Below, in pieces: positions 1-9,131 of a DNA stretch of 36,478 nucleotides (the stretch's first letter is position 1; each line of letters opens with the position of its first letter). The DNA is from Chlorobiota bacterium. GTDB taxonomy: Bacteria > Bacteroidota > Bacteroidia > Bacteroidales > JAADGE01. The position numbers were made by a program, and so were the translations under genes. Under the pieces are notes generated by a model. It made no database searches. It was given only the letters and a program-made list of their open reading frames with translations, and was not told where the DNA came from. The stretch covers positions 1-36,478 of the forward strand of contig JAADDR010000154.1 in the NCBI GenBank assembly GCA_013153865.1. Reading direction: 5' to 3'.

Positions 1-111
1 AAAATATCTTTTTTTATAATTTTTTCTTTAATTATTTTTAAAAATATACCGACAAACAAAAGGAAATATAAATAATAAATATAATTTCACGTCTTAAAAC
101 TAAAACCGCAA

Positions 112-1569
112 ATGCTGAATGATTTTTTATATAACGAAATTACAAACAAACTTAATTTCGATGCATCCGAAGAGCAAAAGAAAATTTTAAAAAAACTCTC
201 GAACTTCGTTTTATCCGTCAACGAACAAAACGAAATATTCCTGCTTAAAGGATATGCCGGAACCGGCAAAACAAGCATAATTGCGGCACTGGTAAAAACT
301 CTGAAAAAACACAATATCAAAACCGTTCTTTTGGCTCCTACGGGAAGAGCGGCAAAAGTCTTAAGCAAATATGCAAAAAAAGACGCTTTTACAATTCACA
401 AAAAAATATACAGACAACAATCTTCATCCGACGGATTCGGGAAATTCGTGCTCGACGTAAACCTGCACAAAGAAACAATATTTATAGTCGATGAAGCATC
501 AATGATATCAAACAAAACATACGAAAACGTAAACTTCGGCTCGGGAAAACTTCTCGACGACCTGACAGAATATGTTTACAGCGGAAATAAATGCAAACTT
601 ATTCTCATCGGAGATACAGCACAACTCCCTCCGGTAAAACTCGACATAAGCCCAGCTCTCGACAAAAATTTCCTTAAAAGTTGCGGATATAACGTAATAG
701 AAGAAGAAATGACCGAAGTGGCAAGACAAAAAAAAGATTCCGGAATACTATACAATGCAGACAAAATCAGAAAAACACTTACCGAAACAAAAAATACGCA
801 AAAAATAAAAATCGAAAAATTCCCCAAAATAAAAACTTCGGGATTTAACGACATCAAACACATAAACGGCAAAGACGTAATAGAAGAAATATCCGACGCA
901 TACGACAAATACTCCGAACAAGAAACCGTAATAATATGCCGGTCAAACAAAAGAGCGAACCGCTACAACCAAGGAATACGCGCAAATGTCCATTATAAAG
1001 AAGACGAAATTACGGCAGGAGATATAATTATGACGGTCAAAAACAATTACTTTTGGGCGGAAGATTATGAAGAAATAGACTTTATAGCAAACGGAGACAC
1101 GGCGGAAATAATCGGAATATCAAACTACACCGAAAAATACGGATACAGATTTGCCGATGCGGTTCTAAAATTTTTCGACTATAAAAATGTTGAAATAAAA
1201 GCAAAAATTCTTCTAAACACACTTACGTCAGACACAGCATCACTCTCTTACGAAGAAAATAAAGAACTTTACAAAAAAATAGAAGAAGAATACCTTAACA
1301 TTAAAAGCAAAAAAAACAGATTCAAGAAAATAAGAAAAAATCCGTATTTTAATGCCCTGCAAATTAAATTCGCATATGCGGTAACATGCCACAAAGCACA
1401 AGGCGGACAATGGAAAAAAGTATTCGTAGATCAAGGTTGGATAACAGACAATATGATAAACAAAGAATATCTGAGATGGTTATATACCGCTTTTACGCGA
1501 GCCGAAAAAGAACTTACTTTAATTAATTTCAGCAAATACTTTTTTGAAGAAAACGAAATATTCTACTGA
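112..1569 (+). CDS. RecD/Dda-like superfamily 1B DNA helicase
   Basis: A 485-residue ATP-dependent DNA helicase of the RecD/Dda (SF1B) group, expected to unwind duplex DNA 5' to 3' in the cytoplasm during repair or replication restart. Motifs in order: Walker A GYAGTGKTS at residues 47-55, motif Ia LAPTGRAA at about 74-81, Walker B with IVDEAS near 125-130, motif III GDTAQLPPV at 167-175, and the C-terminal UvrD_C_2-type motifs VTCHKAQGGQW (about 424-434) and YTAFTRA (about 458-464). It is shorter than RecD or RecD2 and lacks their long N-terminal regions, so it resembles the single-subunit exodeoxyribonuclease V alpha-like helicases common in Bacteroidetes. It stands alone, with no RecB or RecC gene beside it. 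The ATG at 112 leaves only a short N-terminus before the helicase core. An AT-rich leader lies upstream and I see no clear promoter there. Confidence 0.93.
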   Translation: MLNDFLYNEITNKLNFDASEEQKKILKKLSNFVLSVNEQNEIFLLKGYAGTGKTSIIAALVKTLKKHNIKTVLLAPTGRAAKVLSKYAKKDAFTIHKKIYRQQSSSDGFGKFVLDVNLHKETIFIVDEASMISNKTYENVNFGSGKLLDDLTEYVYSGNKCKLILIGDTAQLPPVKLDISPALDKNFLKSCGYNVIEEEMTEVARQKKDSGILYNADKIRKTLTETKNTQKIKIEKFPKIKTSGFNDIKHINGKDVIEEISDAYDKYSEQETVIICRSNKRANRYNQGIRANVHYKEDEITAGDIIMTVKNNYFWAEDYEEIDFIANGDTAEIIGISNYTEKYGYRFADAVLKFFDYKNVEIKAKILLNTLTSDTASLSYEENKELYKKIEEEYLNIKSKKNRFKKIRKNPYFNALQIKFAYAVTCHKAQGGQWKKVFVDQGWITDNMINKEYLRWLYTAFTRAEKELTLINFSKYFFEENEIFY

Positions 1570-1661
1570 AACATAACTTCGTAAAATATTACAAAAAACA
1601 CAAAACAATCACAATTTAAACTTCAAAAAAAGAAAACTTAAAAAACTTAAGACTTTTTTAC

Positions 1662-1669
1662 TACTTTTA
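1662..1669 (+). promoter_or_regulatory. Possible -7 box (TACTTTTA)
   Basis: TACTTTTA lies 29 bases upstream of the HhH protein's ATG and differs from the Bacteroidetes -7 consensus TAnnTTTG only in the last base. I found no clear -33 element, so this is a weak call. Confidence 0.35.
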
Positions 1670-1698
1670 CACGGTTGTTTTTTAATTTATTCCGATAA

Positions 1699-3765
1699 AT
1701 GAAGGCAAAAAATATTATTATCGTAACCGTATTTATGCTTGCCGCATTGTTTTCGAATGCTCAAATTCCGGACAAAGAAGCAATTAACAATCTGATAGAA
1801 GACATTGCCGAATCATCGGATGAAGAACTCGATTACACTCAACTTTACGAAGACCTTTATTATTACGCTCAAAATCCGCTAAACCTTAATACCGCAACAC
1901 GCGAAGACCTCGAAAAAATACAATTCCTTAACGATTTCCAAATCGAAGACATACTCGAATACAGACGAACGGCGGGAGAAATGAAAACAATATACGAACT
2001 TCAAATGCTCGAAAGTTTCTCTGCCGAAGACATACGAAACATATTGCCCTTTGTTACCGTTGCTCCCGAAAGCAAACAAAGCATCCCCGAAATTAAAGAC
2101 ATTCTGCATTACGGAAAAAACACCCTGTTCCTGAGAACTCAATTCCTTTTGCAACAACAAAAAGGATATACCGATGAAGTTGATATCGACAAACAATATC
2201 TCGGCAACAGATTAAAATACTACACACGATACCAATTTCAATACAAACAAAAATTAAAATTCGGATTTACCGCCGAAAAAGACCCCGGAGAAGCATTCTT
2301 CGGAACTTACGAAAAACAAGGTTTCGACTACTACTCCGCACATTTCGAAGCAAAAAACATCGGAAAATTTAAAGTTATAACACTCGGAGACTACCAAGTA
2401 CGTTTCGGACAAGGACTTATTGCTTGGACAGGACTTACGCAAGGAAAATCATCATACGTAATGTCGATAAAGAAAAAATACGACGGACTCAGAAAATACT
2501 CATCCACCGACGAAAACAAATTTATGAGAGGAGCCGGAGCAACCGTAAAATTGGGAGAAACGGAAATAACCGGATTTACTTCTTTTAAATACATAGACGG
2601 AAACATCGACCTTACCGACACAACCGATACCGAAACGGAAATTGAAAGCATTACTTCTTTTCAAACAACCGGCTTACACCGAAGCATTTCCGAATTGCAA
2701 GACAAACATTCCGTATCCGAATTTATTTACGGAGGCAACGTAAATTGGAGACACAAATCATTCCGTATCGGAGCATCATTTATTCAATACTTTTTCGGCA
2801 GCGAACTGAATAAAGACATAAGACCTTACAACATGTTCGATTTCAGAGGCGACAACGGACTAAACGCAAGCATCGACTATCAATATTCTTTCAAAAACTT
2901 TTATTTCTTCGGAGAGGAAGCTATAGACAAAAACGGTGCCGCCGCATTTTTAAACTCCGTTCAGGTAAAACTTGCGCCGCAATTCTCCCTTGCGCTTTTA
3001 CACCGCAACTACGCAAAAAATTATACGGCATATTACGCCGCCGGATTCGGAGAACAATCAAAAACAAGCAACGAAAAAGGAATGTATTTCGGAACCGAAA
3101 TGCACCCGGTTCGCAAACTTACGGTATCGGCATATTTTGACGCATATTCTTTCCCGTGGCTGAAATTCGGAACATACGCACCCTCCGAAGGCGTTGATAT
3201 TTTCACACAGGCAAATTACGACTTTAACAGATACATTAACGCATACATAAGATACAAACAAGAAACAAAATACCGAAACTCATCTTACGATTATACCGGA
3301 GCAGTGCCCGTTATCCCTGCCGAAAAAAAACAACTTCGTTTTCACATAAACTACCGGCTCTCGAAAAACCTTATACTCAAAAACAGAATTGAATATGCAC
3401 AATACGAAACTCCGGAAACAGAAACCGAAAACGGGTGGATGATTTTTCAAGACATAAATTACATGCTCCCTGCTTTCCCCCTGAAAATAAATGCTCGCAT
3501 AGCATTTTTTGATGCTTCGTATAATGCGCGAATATATGCATACGAAAACGATATTCTTTACGGATACTCGATTCCCGCATACAGCGGACAAGGCATAAGA
3601 ACCTATCTTACACTAAAATACACGGTTATTAAAGACTTTATCGATATTTGGCTGAGATTCGCAAACTTTGCATATGCCGACCGCGACGTAATAGGTTCCG
3701 GTTACGACGAAATTCAAGGCAGTAACAAATCGGAAGTTAAATTTCAAATAAGATTTAAATTTTAA
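1699..3765 (+). CDS. Secreted helix-hairpin-helix protein with predicted outer-membrane barrel
   Basis: A 688-residue exported protein. Residues 1-21 form a Sec signal peptide ending in a SNAQ-type cleavage region. An acidic segment follows, then ComEA-type helix-hairpin-helix repeats at about 60-120 (NPLNLNTAT, then a second copy around IYELQMLESF). The remaining 550 residues are rich in alternating aromatic, polar and Gly residues and end in a terminal Phe (RFKF), as in outer-membrane beta barrels. HhH domains normally bind DNA without sequence specificity, so this family, recurrent in Bacteroidetes, may handle DNA or another ligand at the cell surface. That role is an inference. No competence or uptake genes flank it. 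The gene stands alone between the helicase and the AspA fusion. Confidence 0.82.
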   Translation: MKAKNIIIVTVFMLAALFSNAQIPDKEAINNLIEDIAESSDEELDYTQLYEDLYYYAQNPLNLNTATREDLEKIQFLNDFQIEDILEYRRTAGEMKTIYELQMLESFSAEDIRNILPFVTVAPESKQSIPEIKDILHYGKNTLFLRTQFLLQQQKGYTDEVDIDKQYLGNRLKYYTRYQFQYKQKLKFGFTAEKDPGEAFFGTYEKQGFDYYSAHFEAKNIGKFKVITLGDYQVRFGQGLIAWTGLTQGKSSYVMSIKKKYDGLRKYSSTDENKFMRGAGATVKLGETEITGFTSFKYIDGNIDLTDTTDTETEIESITSFQTTGLHRSISELQDKHSVSEFIYGGNVNWRHKSFRIGASFIQYFFGSELNKDIRPYNMFDFRGDNGLNASIDYQYSFKNFYFFGEEAIDKNGAAAFLNSVQVKLAPQFSLALLHRNYAKNYTAYYAAGFGEQSKTSNEKGMYFGTEMHPVRKLTVSAYFDAYSFPWLKFGTYAPSEGVDIFTQANYDFNRYINAYIRYKQETKYRNSSYDYTGAVPVIPAEKKQLRFHINYRLSKNLILKNRIEYAQYETPETETENGWMIFQDINYMLPAFPLKINARIAFFDASYNARIYAYENDILYGYSIPAYSGQGIRTYLTLKYTVIKDFIDIWLRFANFAYADRDVIGSGYDEIQGSNKSEVKFQIRFKF

Positions 3766-3995
3766 TTATTAACTCAATAACAGATTTTCCGCAAATCAAA
3801 TTATTTCTCGGTTGCCCGAACAACATAAAATACACGGCAAAACTTTTTTTATACAAATCAAATTAAAACACTCGTCAGGCATTCCAAAACATTAAAACAA
3901 TATTTTTTTAAATTTAAATCAAAAAACAAATACAAACAACAAAATTAATTTGTAAATTTCGAGTAAATATTTCTCAAATTATAAAAAAATAGATC
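3766..3995. other. AT-rich 230-base gap upstream of the AspA fusion
   Basis: This gap follows the HhH gene and precedes the AspA fusion. It is strongly AT-rich, has no credible ORF, no strong hairpin and no RNA gene that I can see. The stretch around 3944-3952 (TTAATTTG) resembles a -7 box but has the wrong spacing, so I do not call a promoter. It presumably holds the end of the upstream transcript and the promoter of the next gene. Confidence 0.5.
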
Positions 3996-5864
3996 ATGGA
4001 AAACGGCAAACTGAAAACCTTCCTTAAAAAAACGGAACTTTTTCAAAGTCTTGAAGACTCGGAATTACAAGAAATAATATCCGTAATAAACAAAAAAACA
4101 TACAAAAAAGACGAAATACTCTTTGAAGAAAATTTTGAACGAAAAAACATATACATAATAAAATCCGGAGAAGTAGAACTTTTTAAAAGAAGTGCATTCG
4201 GAGCAATTACGCATATTACGCAATTTCAAAAATACGACTTTATAGGAGAAGGCGCCGTTGTGGACGATTCGCCGCATTCAACATCGGCAAAAGCTCTTTG
4301 CAAATCCGAAATTTACGTAATACGTGCAAACGATTTAAAAAAACTTTTAAGCAAAAACGGCAGTTTGGCAATAAAAATATTTACGGAAATATCTCAAATT
4401 ATATCCAGAAGAATGAGCCATGCGGCTACGCGACTGATAAACGTGGGAGCACAATACGTATCCGGTCGTTCGCGCAAAGAACACGACCTGTTGGGATACC
4501 GCAACGTGCCCGACGAATTTTATTACGGAATACAAACCCTTAGAGCAAGAGAAAACTTTAACATTTCCGGAATTAACATAAGTTTCTTTCCTTCGATAAT
4601 AGAAGCATTTGCGGCAGTAAAAAAAGCTGCGGCTTTAGCAAACAACGAACTCGGGCTGCTGCCAGACAATCTTAAAGACGCAATAGTTTTTGCATGCGAC
4701 GAACTTTTAAAAGGCAAACACCGGAAACAATTTGTAGTTGACATGATACAGGGAGGTGCCGGCACATCATCGAACATGAACGCTAACGAAGTAATTGCAA
4801 ATTTGGCTCTTGAATATATGGGCAAAGAAAAAGGTCAATACGAATACTGCCACCCGAATAATCATGTAAATCTTTCGCAATCTACAAACGACAGCTATCC
4901 TACGGCAGTAAAAATTGCCCTGAAAAAAAGCAGTATCCCCCTTATAAAAGAACTTGAACTGCTGGTTAAGGCATTCAAAGAAAAAGGCCGGGAATTTAAA
5001 AACATTCTGAAAATGGGACGCACGCAACTGCAAGATGCAGTTCCGATGACACTCGGGCAGGAATTTGACGCATACGCCGTAACTCTGGAAGAAGAAATAG
5101 AAAGAATAAACCAAAACGCCGACTTAATGCTCAAAGTCAATATGGGCGCAACGGCAATAGGAACAGGTATAAACTCCGACCCGCGATACAGCAAAATCGT
5201 AATAAAATACTTACGAAAAATAACGGGGCTGGATATCTCGCTCGCCGAAAACCTCGTAGAAGCAACACAAGATACGGGCTCTTTCGTAATGTTTTCGTCG
5301 GCATTAAAAAGACTTTCCGTAAAATTATCTAAAATTATGAACGATTTACGGCTGCTCTCATCCGGACCGCGCGCAGGATTAAACGAAATAAATCTGCCTG
5401 CCGTTCAACCCGGCTCGTCAATAATGCCCGGAAAAGTAAATCCGGTAATACCGGAAGTCGTTAATCAGGTAGCGTTTAAAGTTATAGGAAACGATCTTAC
5501 CGTTACAATGGCTGCGGAAGCCGGGCAATTAGAACTTAATGTCTTCGAACCGGTTATAGTGCAAAGTTTATTCGAGTCAATAGAAATGCTTAAAAACGCA
5601 ATGACGATACTCCGGCACAAAACAATAAAAGGTATTACGGCAAACAAAGAACGGCTGGAAGAAATGGTAAAAAACAGTATCGGAATAGTAACCGCTCTTA
5701 ATCCGGTTATAGGATACGAAAACAGCAGTAACATAGCAAAAGAAGCTCTCGAAACGGGCAAAAGCGTTTACGACTTAACTCTCGAAAAAGGTTTACTTAC
5801 AGAAAAAGAACTGAAAGAAATATTATCGCCCGAAAACATGATAAAACCTCATAAAATGAAATAA
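3996..5864 (+). CDS. aspA: Aspartate ammonia-lyase with N-terminal cNMP-binding-like domain
   Basis: A 622-residue fusion. Residues about 12-140 form a cyclic-nucleotide-binding-like beta roll ([28 protein letters not shown]). Residues about 158-622 are a full aspartase of the fumarase/aspartase superfamily, which deaminates L-aspartate to fumarate and ammonia. Aspartase motifs: EHDLLG near 162, SSNMNANEV at 258-266, [14 protein letters not shown] at 286-299, and the signature [12 protein letters not shown] at 473-484 with its catalytic Ser loop. The lyase part is about 465 residues, close to E. coli AspA (478). In the cNMP domain, the Arg that normally contacts the cyclic phosphate (RSA/RTA) appears as Thr in STSAKA (95-100), so cAMP binding is doubtful. 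The fusion suggests allosteric control of amino-acid catabolism, but the ligand is unknown. Confidence 0.92.
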   Translation: MENGKLKTFLKKTELFQSLEDSELQEIISVINKKTYKKDEILFEENFERKNIYIIKSGEVELFKRSAFGAITHITQFQKYDFIGEGAVVDDSPHSTSAKALCKSEIYVIRANDLKKLLSKNGSLAIKIFTEISQIISRRMSHAATRLINVGAQYVSGRSRKEHDLLGYRNVPDEFYYGIQTLRARENFNISGINISFFPSIIEAFAAVKKAAALANNELGLLPDNLKDAIVFACDELLKGKHRKQFVVDMIQGGAGTSSNMNANEVIANLALEYMGKEKGQYEYCHPNNHVNLSQSTNDSYPTAVKIALKKSSIPLIKELELLVKAFKEKGREFKNILKMGRTQLQDAVPMTLGQEFDAYAVTLEEEIERINQNADLMLKVNMGATAIGTGINSDPRYSKIVIKYLRKITGLDISLAENLVEATQDTGSFVMFSSALKRLSVKLSKIMNDLRLLSSGPRAGLNEINLPAVQPGSSIMPGKVNPVIPEVVNQVAFKVIGNDLTVTMAAEAGQLELNVFEPVIVQSLFESIEMLKNAMTILRHKTIKGITANKERLEEMVKNSIGIVTALNPVIGYENSSNIAKEALETGKSVYDLTLEKGLLTEKELKEILSPENMIKPHKMK

Positions 5865-5872
5865 CTGTTTTT

Positions 5873-6658
5873 TTACTTAATATTCTTTTTCATAAACTCG
5901 TCGGAATCGTAACTGCTGTCAAATTCGGGATTTGCATAATATTTTCCCGTCTTGTAATCAAAATATCCTTTAACGAACTTAGGATGCAAAGTATAAACTT
6001 TTTCGCCGGATTCATTTTCCGAAATATCGGGAAGCGTAAGAAATTCTTCGGCTTTAAGAGGTTGCGACATATCTTCGTCCGATAAATCAAGATATTTTTT
6101 ATAAACAGATTCCGCAATGCGAATTACAACCACGTAGCGTCCGAAAGGTTTACGAATTATGTGATTATAATTCAAATCAACCAAATCATTACGCACTTTA
6201 CCGGTAGTTTTGTCAAAAACAGTAAACATAAACCCTTTTTCGATAATATTGCGGGCAAAAGATTCTTCTTGAGTATAATGCAAAAAAATAAAATCTTTGT
6301 CGCTCCCTCCGAAAATAAAATCTTGTATATCCGGATTTAAAAAATAATCGCTCTCCGGCGAATACAATTCCGTTTCTCCTATATAACTCAAAAATTTACC
6401 TGTAATAAAATCCAATTTCGTAAAATCGCCCTCCGCCTCAAAAACTTTTCCTTCGGCTTTTATCTCATAATAGTTATAATCGGAAATTCTTCGTTTTTCG
6501 TTCACACCTTCGTTACATTCATAATCCGTACCCGACAGATCAATCTTTACGCACCATGCATAATCGGGCAAATTCCTAATGTTAACGCTTACTTTTGCCT
6601 TATGATTTTCCGTAACGTGCTTAGAATACCACTTCTCAAAACGTTTTAAATTATCCAT
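5873..6658 (-). CDS. Imm53-like N-terminal domain fused to an unrecognised C-terminal domain
   Basis: A 261-residue cytoplasmic protein with no signal peptide or membrane segment. Residues 1-95 resemble the polymorphic-toxin immunity family Imm53: a FEKWYSKH start, then an IRNLPDYAWCVKIDLSGT block (about 27-45) and a FEAEGDFTKL block (about 73-82). This assignment is from memory of the family pattern. Residues about 118-261 form a second domain with FLHYTQEESFARNIIEKGF (about 124-142), VDLNYNH, FGRYVVVIRI and a PKFVKGYF block near the C-terminus. I cannot name this domain. The HYT...I..GF stretch faintly recalls ADP-ribosyltransferase-like folds, which is only a guess. The gene ends 8 bases from the convergent AspA fusion and starts 8 bases after the acyl-CoA reductase, so it is probably cotranscribed with that gene. 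No toxin gene is nearby. Confidence 0.6.
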   Translation of the reverse strand: MDNLKRFEKWYSKHVTENHKAKVSVNIRNLPDYAWCVKIDLSGTDYECNEGVNEKRRISDYNYYEIKAEGKVFEAEGDFTKLDFITGKFLSYIGETELYSPESDYFLNPDIQDFIFGGSDKDFIFLHYTQEESFARNIIEKGFMFTVFDKTTGKVRNDLVDLNYNHIIRKPFGRYVVVIRIAESVYKKYLDLSDEDMSQPLKAEEFLTLPDISENESGEKVYTLHPKFVKGYFDYKTGKYYANPEFDSSYDSDEFMKKNIK

Positions 6659-6666
6659 CTTTTATT

Positions 6667-7668
6667 TTATAATCCGAGTAAGAATTTTATCGTATCGACA
6701 TTATCGGCATAATCCCAAAGCCGGGGTTTCTGGCTTTCGCCGAAATTTACCGTATCTTCGACAAAGCTTTCTTTTGAAACGATACATTGTATCATTTCAT
6801 TGTCGGTTTGCAAACGTTTTTTTACCGTTTCCGGATTTGAATAATACTCGTAATAAACAACCGAAACCGGCGAAGCATATCCTGTGTCTTCTTTCATAAG
6901 CATAATGCCGTTATCTTTAAATTCGATTTTGTTCATCATGTAAATCGCCCTGTTGTAATCGTAATTATTGGCATATTTGTTATGATTTATTACGTTTTTA
7001 TGCTTTAAAGAATTTCTGAAAATATTGTCGAGTTCGTAGCCGTCGGGCAAAAAAAGTTTCGACACGCTGCGACACCCCAATCCGAAATACAAAAAAATAT
7101 CATCAGCCAAAAGTTGCAAATCCTCGTCTGTTTCGTTACCGGTAAGCACCGCCGCCGAGTTCCTGTTCTTGCGAATAATATGCGGATATTTTCCGAAATA
7201 ATATTCGAAATAACGTGCCGAGTTGTTGCTGCCCGTTGCAATAACCGCATCGAAATCTTCAAGTTTACCTTCGGTAATTTTTATAAAATTCTCAAATTCC
7301 GGTTCCGCATCAATAAGCATTTTTATTACGGCGGGCATCAACTTATCGTCTTTCGACGAAAGTTTACCGACAAATATGTTTCCGCTTATCAAGACCGACA
7401 AAAAATCGTGAAACCCTACCAAAGGAATGTTTCCGGCTGTAATAACCCCTACCCTTTTTACATCTTTTTTATCTTGCAATTCGGGATACATTGCCGTCCA
7501 TTTTTCCAAGTTTTCTTTTCTCAGCGAAGATGCGATCTCCGATAAGGCGTAATCGATGTTATCGGGCGTAAACCACGGATTATGAACACCTTGTTTTAAC
7601 TTGTCTTTATTTTTTTCAAGTAATTTTCCGAGCTTCTCGAATGCGTTTATGCGTTGCGGTAAATTCAT
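6667..7668 (-). CDS. LuxC-type acyl-CoA reductase
   Basis: A 333-residue protein of the acyl-CoA reductase (LuxC) family, related to aldehyde dehydrogenases, which reduces acyl-CoA or acyl-enzyme thioesters to aldehydes with NADPH. Visible features are the nucleotide-binding start VGVITAGNIPLVGFHDFL (about 73-90), ATGSNNSARYFEYYF (about 144-158) and the probable catalytic Cys199 in FGLGCRSVSKLF. It is shorter than LuxC of luminous bacteria (about 480 residues), as in the compact Bacteroidetes version. The physiological substrate cannot be read from the sequence. It is followed 8 bases later by the Imm53-like gene and preceded by an 81-base gap without an obvious promoter. Confidence 0.85.
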   Translation of the reverse strand: MNLPQRINAFEKLGKLLEKNKDKLKQGVHNPWFTPDNIDYALSEIASSLRKENLEKWTAMYPELQDKKDVKRVGVITAGNIPLVGFHDFLSVLISGNIFVGKLSSKDDKLMPAVIKMLIDAEPEFENFIKITEGKLEDFDAVIATGSNNSARYFEYYFGKYPHIIRKNRNSAAVLTGNETDEDLQLLADDIFLYFGLGCRSVSKLFLPDGYELDNIFRNSLKHKNVINHNKYANNYDYNRAIYMMNKIEFKDNGIMLMKEDTGYASPVSVVYYEYYSNPETVKKRLQTDNEMIQCIVSKESFVEDTVNFGESQKPRLWDYADNVDTIKFLLGL

Positions 7669-7749
7669 ACTTTTTTTTGCAAAATAATTAATTTCTTACG
7701 ACAAAACAAATTTCGAAATATCGTAAAATAACTTTCGGTAATAAATAAT

Positions 7750-8280
7750 TTACGACGTAAGATTTTCATTCAACGCCCCGTAAATCCTCTTTATCATACC
7801 GCTTAACTTAAAAATACCTTCGGTGAGGTTAAAATCGATTGCGGCAAGAAGTTCGTTTTTCAGTTCGGGATAAATTTTCGTAAATTCAAATAAAAGTATC
7901 AGACAATTATACTTTACGGCAACTTTCTCGTTAGAAAACATATAATCGAAACAAACATCAATCAAACCGGCACGGTTATTTTCTTCGATATTTTCGGCAT
8001 ATTTCGACAAAATATAGGCAAAAGCGCGTTTTTGCCCGTCGGTTTTAAATTTCCGGAATTTTTCCGCCGTAATATTCACGTAAGGCAAGAACAAACCGGG
8101 ATATTTTTCGCATACCGATACAATTACGCGCGAAGCACGCATATTAAGAGGCGATTTTTCAGCCGAAGCGAAATTTAAAACTTCTTTGAAATACTCCGGA
8201 TTATTTCCGACCGTTTCCGCCGCAATGTCAATTGTTAATTTCGAACTGTCGAATAATATTTTTTTAAAATCGGGTTTCAT
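7750..8280 (-). CDS. HEAT-like alpha-solenoid protein of unknown function
   Basis: A 176-residue helical protein from the ATG at 8280. A longer reading from 8337 would overlap the upstream methyltransferase by 53 bases, whereas the 8280 start leaves a 4-base gap, so I prefer it. The sequence has repeating amphipathic helices with HEAT-like spacing (NMRASRVIVSVCEKYP, KRAFAYILSKYAEN, AVKYNCLILLFEFTKIYP), no signal peptide and no catalytic motif. HEAT-type solenoids usually serve as protein-binding scaffolds. It is probably cotranscribed with the methyltransferase, and I do not recognise a named family. Confidence 0.7.
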   Translation of the reverse strand: MKPDFKKILFDSSKLTIDIAAETVGNNPEYFKEVLNFASAEKSPLNMRASRVIVSVCEKYPGLFLPYVNITAEKFRKFKTDGQKRAFAYILSKYAENIEENNRAGLIDVCFDYMFSNEKVAVKYNCLILLFEFTKIYPELKNELLAAIDFNLTEGIFKLSGMIKRIYGALNENLTS

Positions 8281-8284
8281 CGAC

Positions 8285-9082
8285 TTAAAATTTAACGACA
8301 AAATTCTGTTTCGATAATTCTTTTCCGAAAAAAACAAATCCCGAAAAAAACAAATCGACCGTAAGACGCACTTTTTCGTTTGCTTTTATTTCTTCCCATG
8401 CTTCTTCCATTTCCTTGCTCCAACGAATATCGTCGAAATAAAAAATCGTATCCTTACCGGTTTTTTCGAGACATCGGTAAAAATAATCAAGCGTAGCTTG
8501 TTTCCGGTGATTACCGTCGAAAAACACAAAATCGAGTTGCTTGATGTTATTAAGCAATTCGGGAAGTTTTTCGTCGATATTTCCTACAATTTGCGTAATA
8601 TTTTCCGCTCCGAGCCGCTTAAAATTTTGTGCGGCTATTTTTGCCGTTTCCGGGCAACCTTCAATCGTGTAAACAGTTGCTTTTTTATCCGGCAATGCCA
8701 TATACAAAGTTCCCAGACCAAGTGAAGTTCCGAGTTCCAAAATTGTTTTCGGTTTGTAATATTCAATTGTGCGAAAAAGCATTTCTCCGTATTTTTCGCT
8801 TATTGCGGAATATTTTACCGTATCTTTTATCTTTCGCCTGTCGGATTTCATTACTCGCGACCCCGAACCGAAATCTTTTACCTTAATTTTTTCTTTACTG
8901 TCGAGCATATCGTAACGCAATTCGGCAATATCGTCATAAGCATAAAAATAGCGTTCTCCGTAAAGCACCTCGCTTACAAAACGATACAAAAACGGCGAGT
9001 GAATACCGAAACCTTTTTTGTGTTTCGCAAATAATTTGTATTTTATGTATTTACCGGCAAATATTATTTTTTCAACTTTCAC
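8285..9082 (-). CDS. Class I SAM-dependent methyltransferase
   Basis: A 265-residue methyltransferase. Residues about 113-240 form a Rossmann-fold SAM domain: motif I ILELGTSLGLG at 114-124, an acidic end of beta 2 in YTIEG, and DFVFFDGNHRKQAT in the motif IV region, which resembles the O-methyltransferase/Methyltransf_24 group. The N-terminal part begins with KGFGIHSPFLYRFV (about 23-36), a feature I associate with a Bacteroidetes-specific group. The substrate is unknown. The start codon is GTG at 9082, and the first codons lie inside a small repeat cluster (9069-9131). It sits between the glycosyltransferase and the HEAT-like gene in a minus-strand run, and the short gaps suggest one transcript. 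Confidence 0.83.
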   Translation of the reverse strand: MKVEKIIFAGKYIKYKLFAKHKKGFGIHSPFLYRFVSEVLYGERYFYAYDDIAELRYDMLDSKEKIKVKDFGSGSRVMKSDRRKIKDTVKYSAISEKYGEMLFRTIEYYKPKTILELGTSLGLGTLYMALPDKKATVYTIEGCPETAKIAAQNFKRLGAENITQIVGNIDEKLPELLNNIKQLDFVFFDGNHRKQATLDYFYRCLEKTGKDTIFYFDDIRWSKEMEEAWEEIKANEKVRLTVDLFFSGFVFFGKELSKQNFVVKF

Positions 9083-9131
9083 CTTACAACTTTATACTTT
9101 TAACTTTATACTTTTCCCTTTTCAACTTTCA
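9069..9131. repeat. Small repeat cluster: 2 x 14-base tandem unit flanked by a 13-base direct repeat
   Basis: The unit AACTTTATACTTTT occurs twice in exact tandem at 9088-9101 and 9102-9115. It is bracketed by two exact copies of TTTTCAACTTTCA at 9069-9081 and 9119-9131. The cluster fills the junction between the glycosyltransferase and the methyltransferase, and contributes the stop region of one and the GTG start of the other. Confidence 0.85.

Noticed and set aside
1-111. Possible gene or RNA at the window start
   Set aside because: Only AT-rich sequence with no coherent ORF, hairpin or promoter box.
4767-5114. Antisense ORFs over aspA and similar long ORFs over dnaK
   Set aside because: They are compositional shadows of real genes, with no family resemblance or start context.
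5873-7668. Complete toxin-antitoxin or toxin-immunity pair with the acyl-CoA reductase
   Set aside because: The reductase is a metabolic enzyme and no toxin domain was seen nearby.
8281-8337. Upstream start (8337) for the HEAT-like gene
   Set aside because: It would overlap the methyltransferase by 53 bases, while the ATG at 8280 gives a neat 4-base gap.
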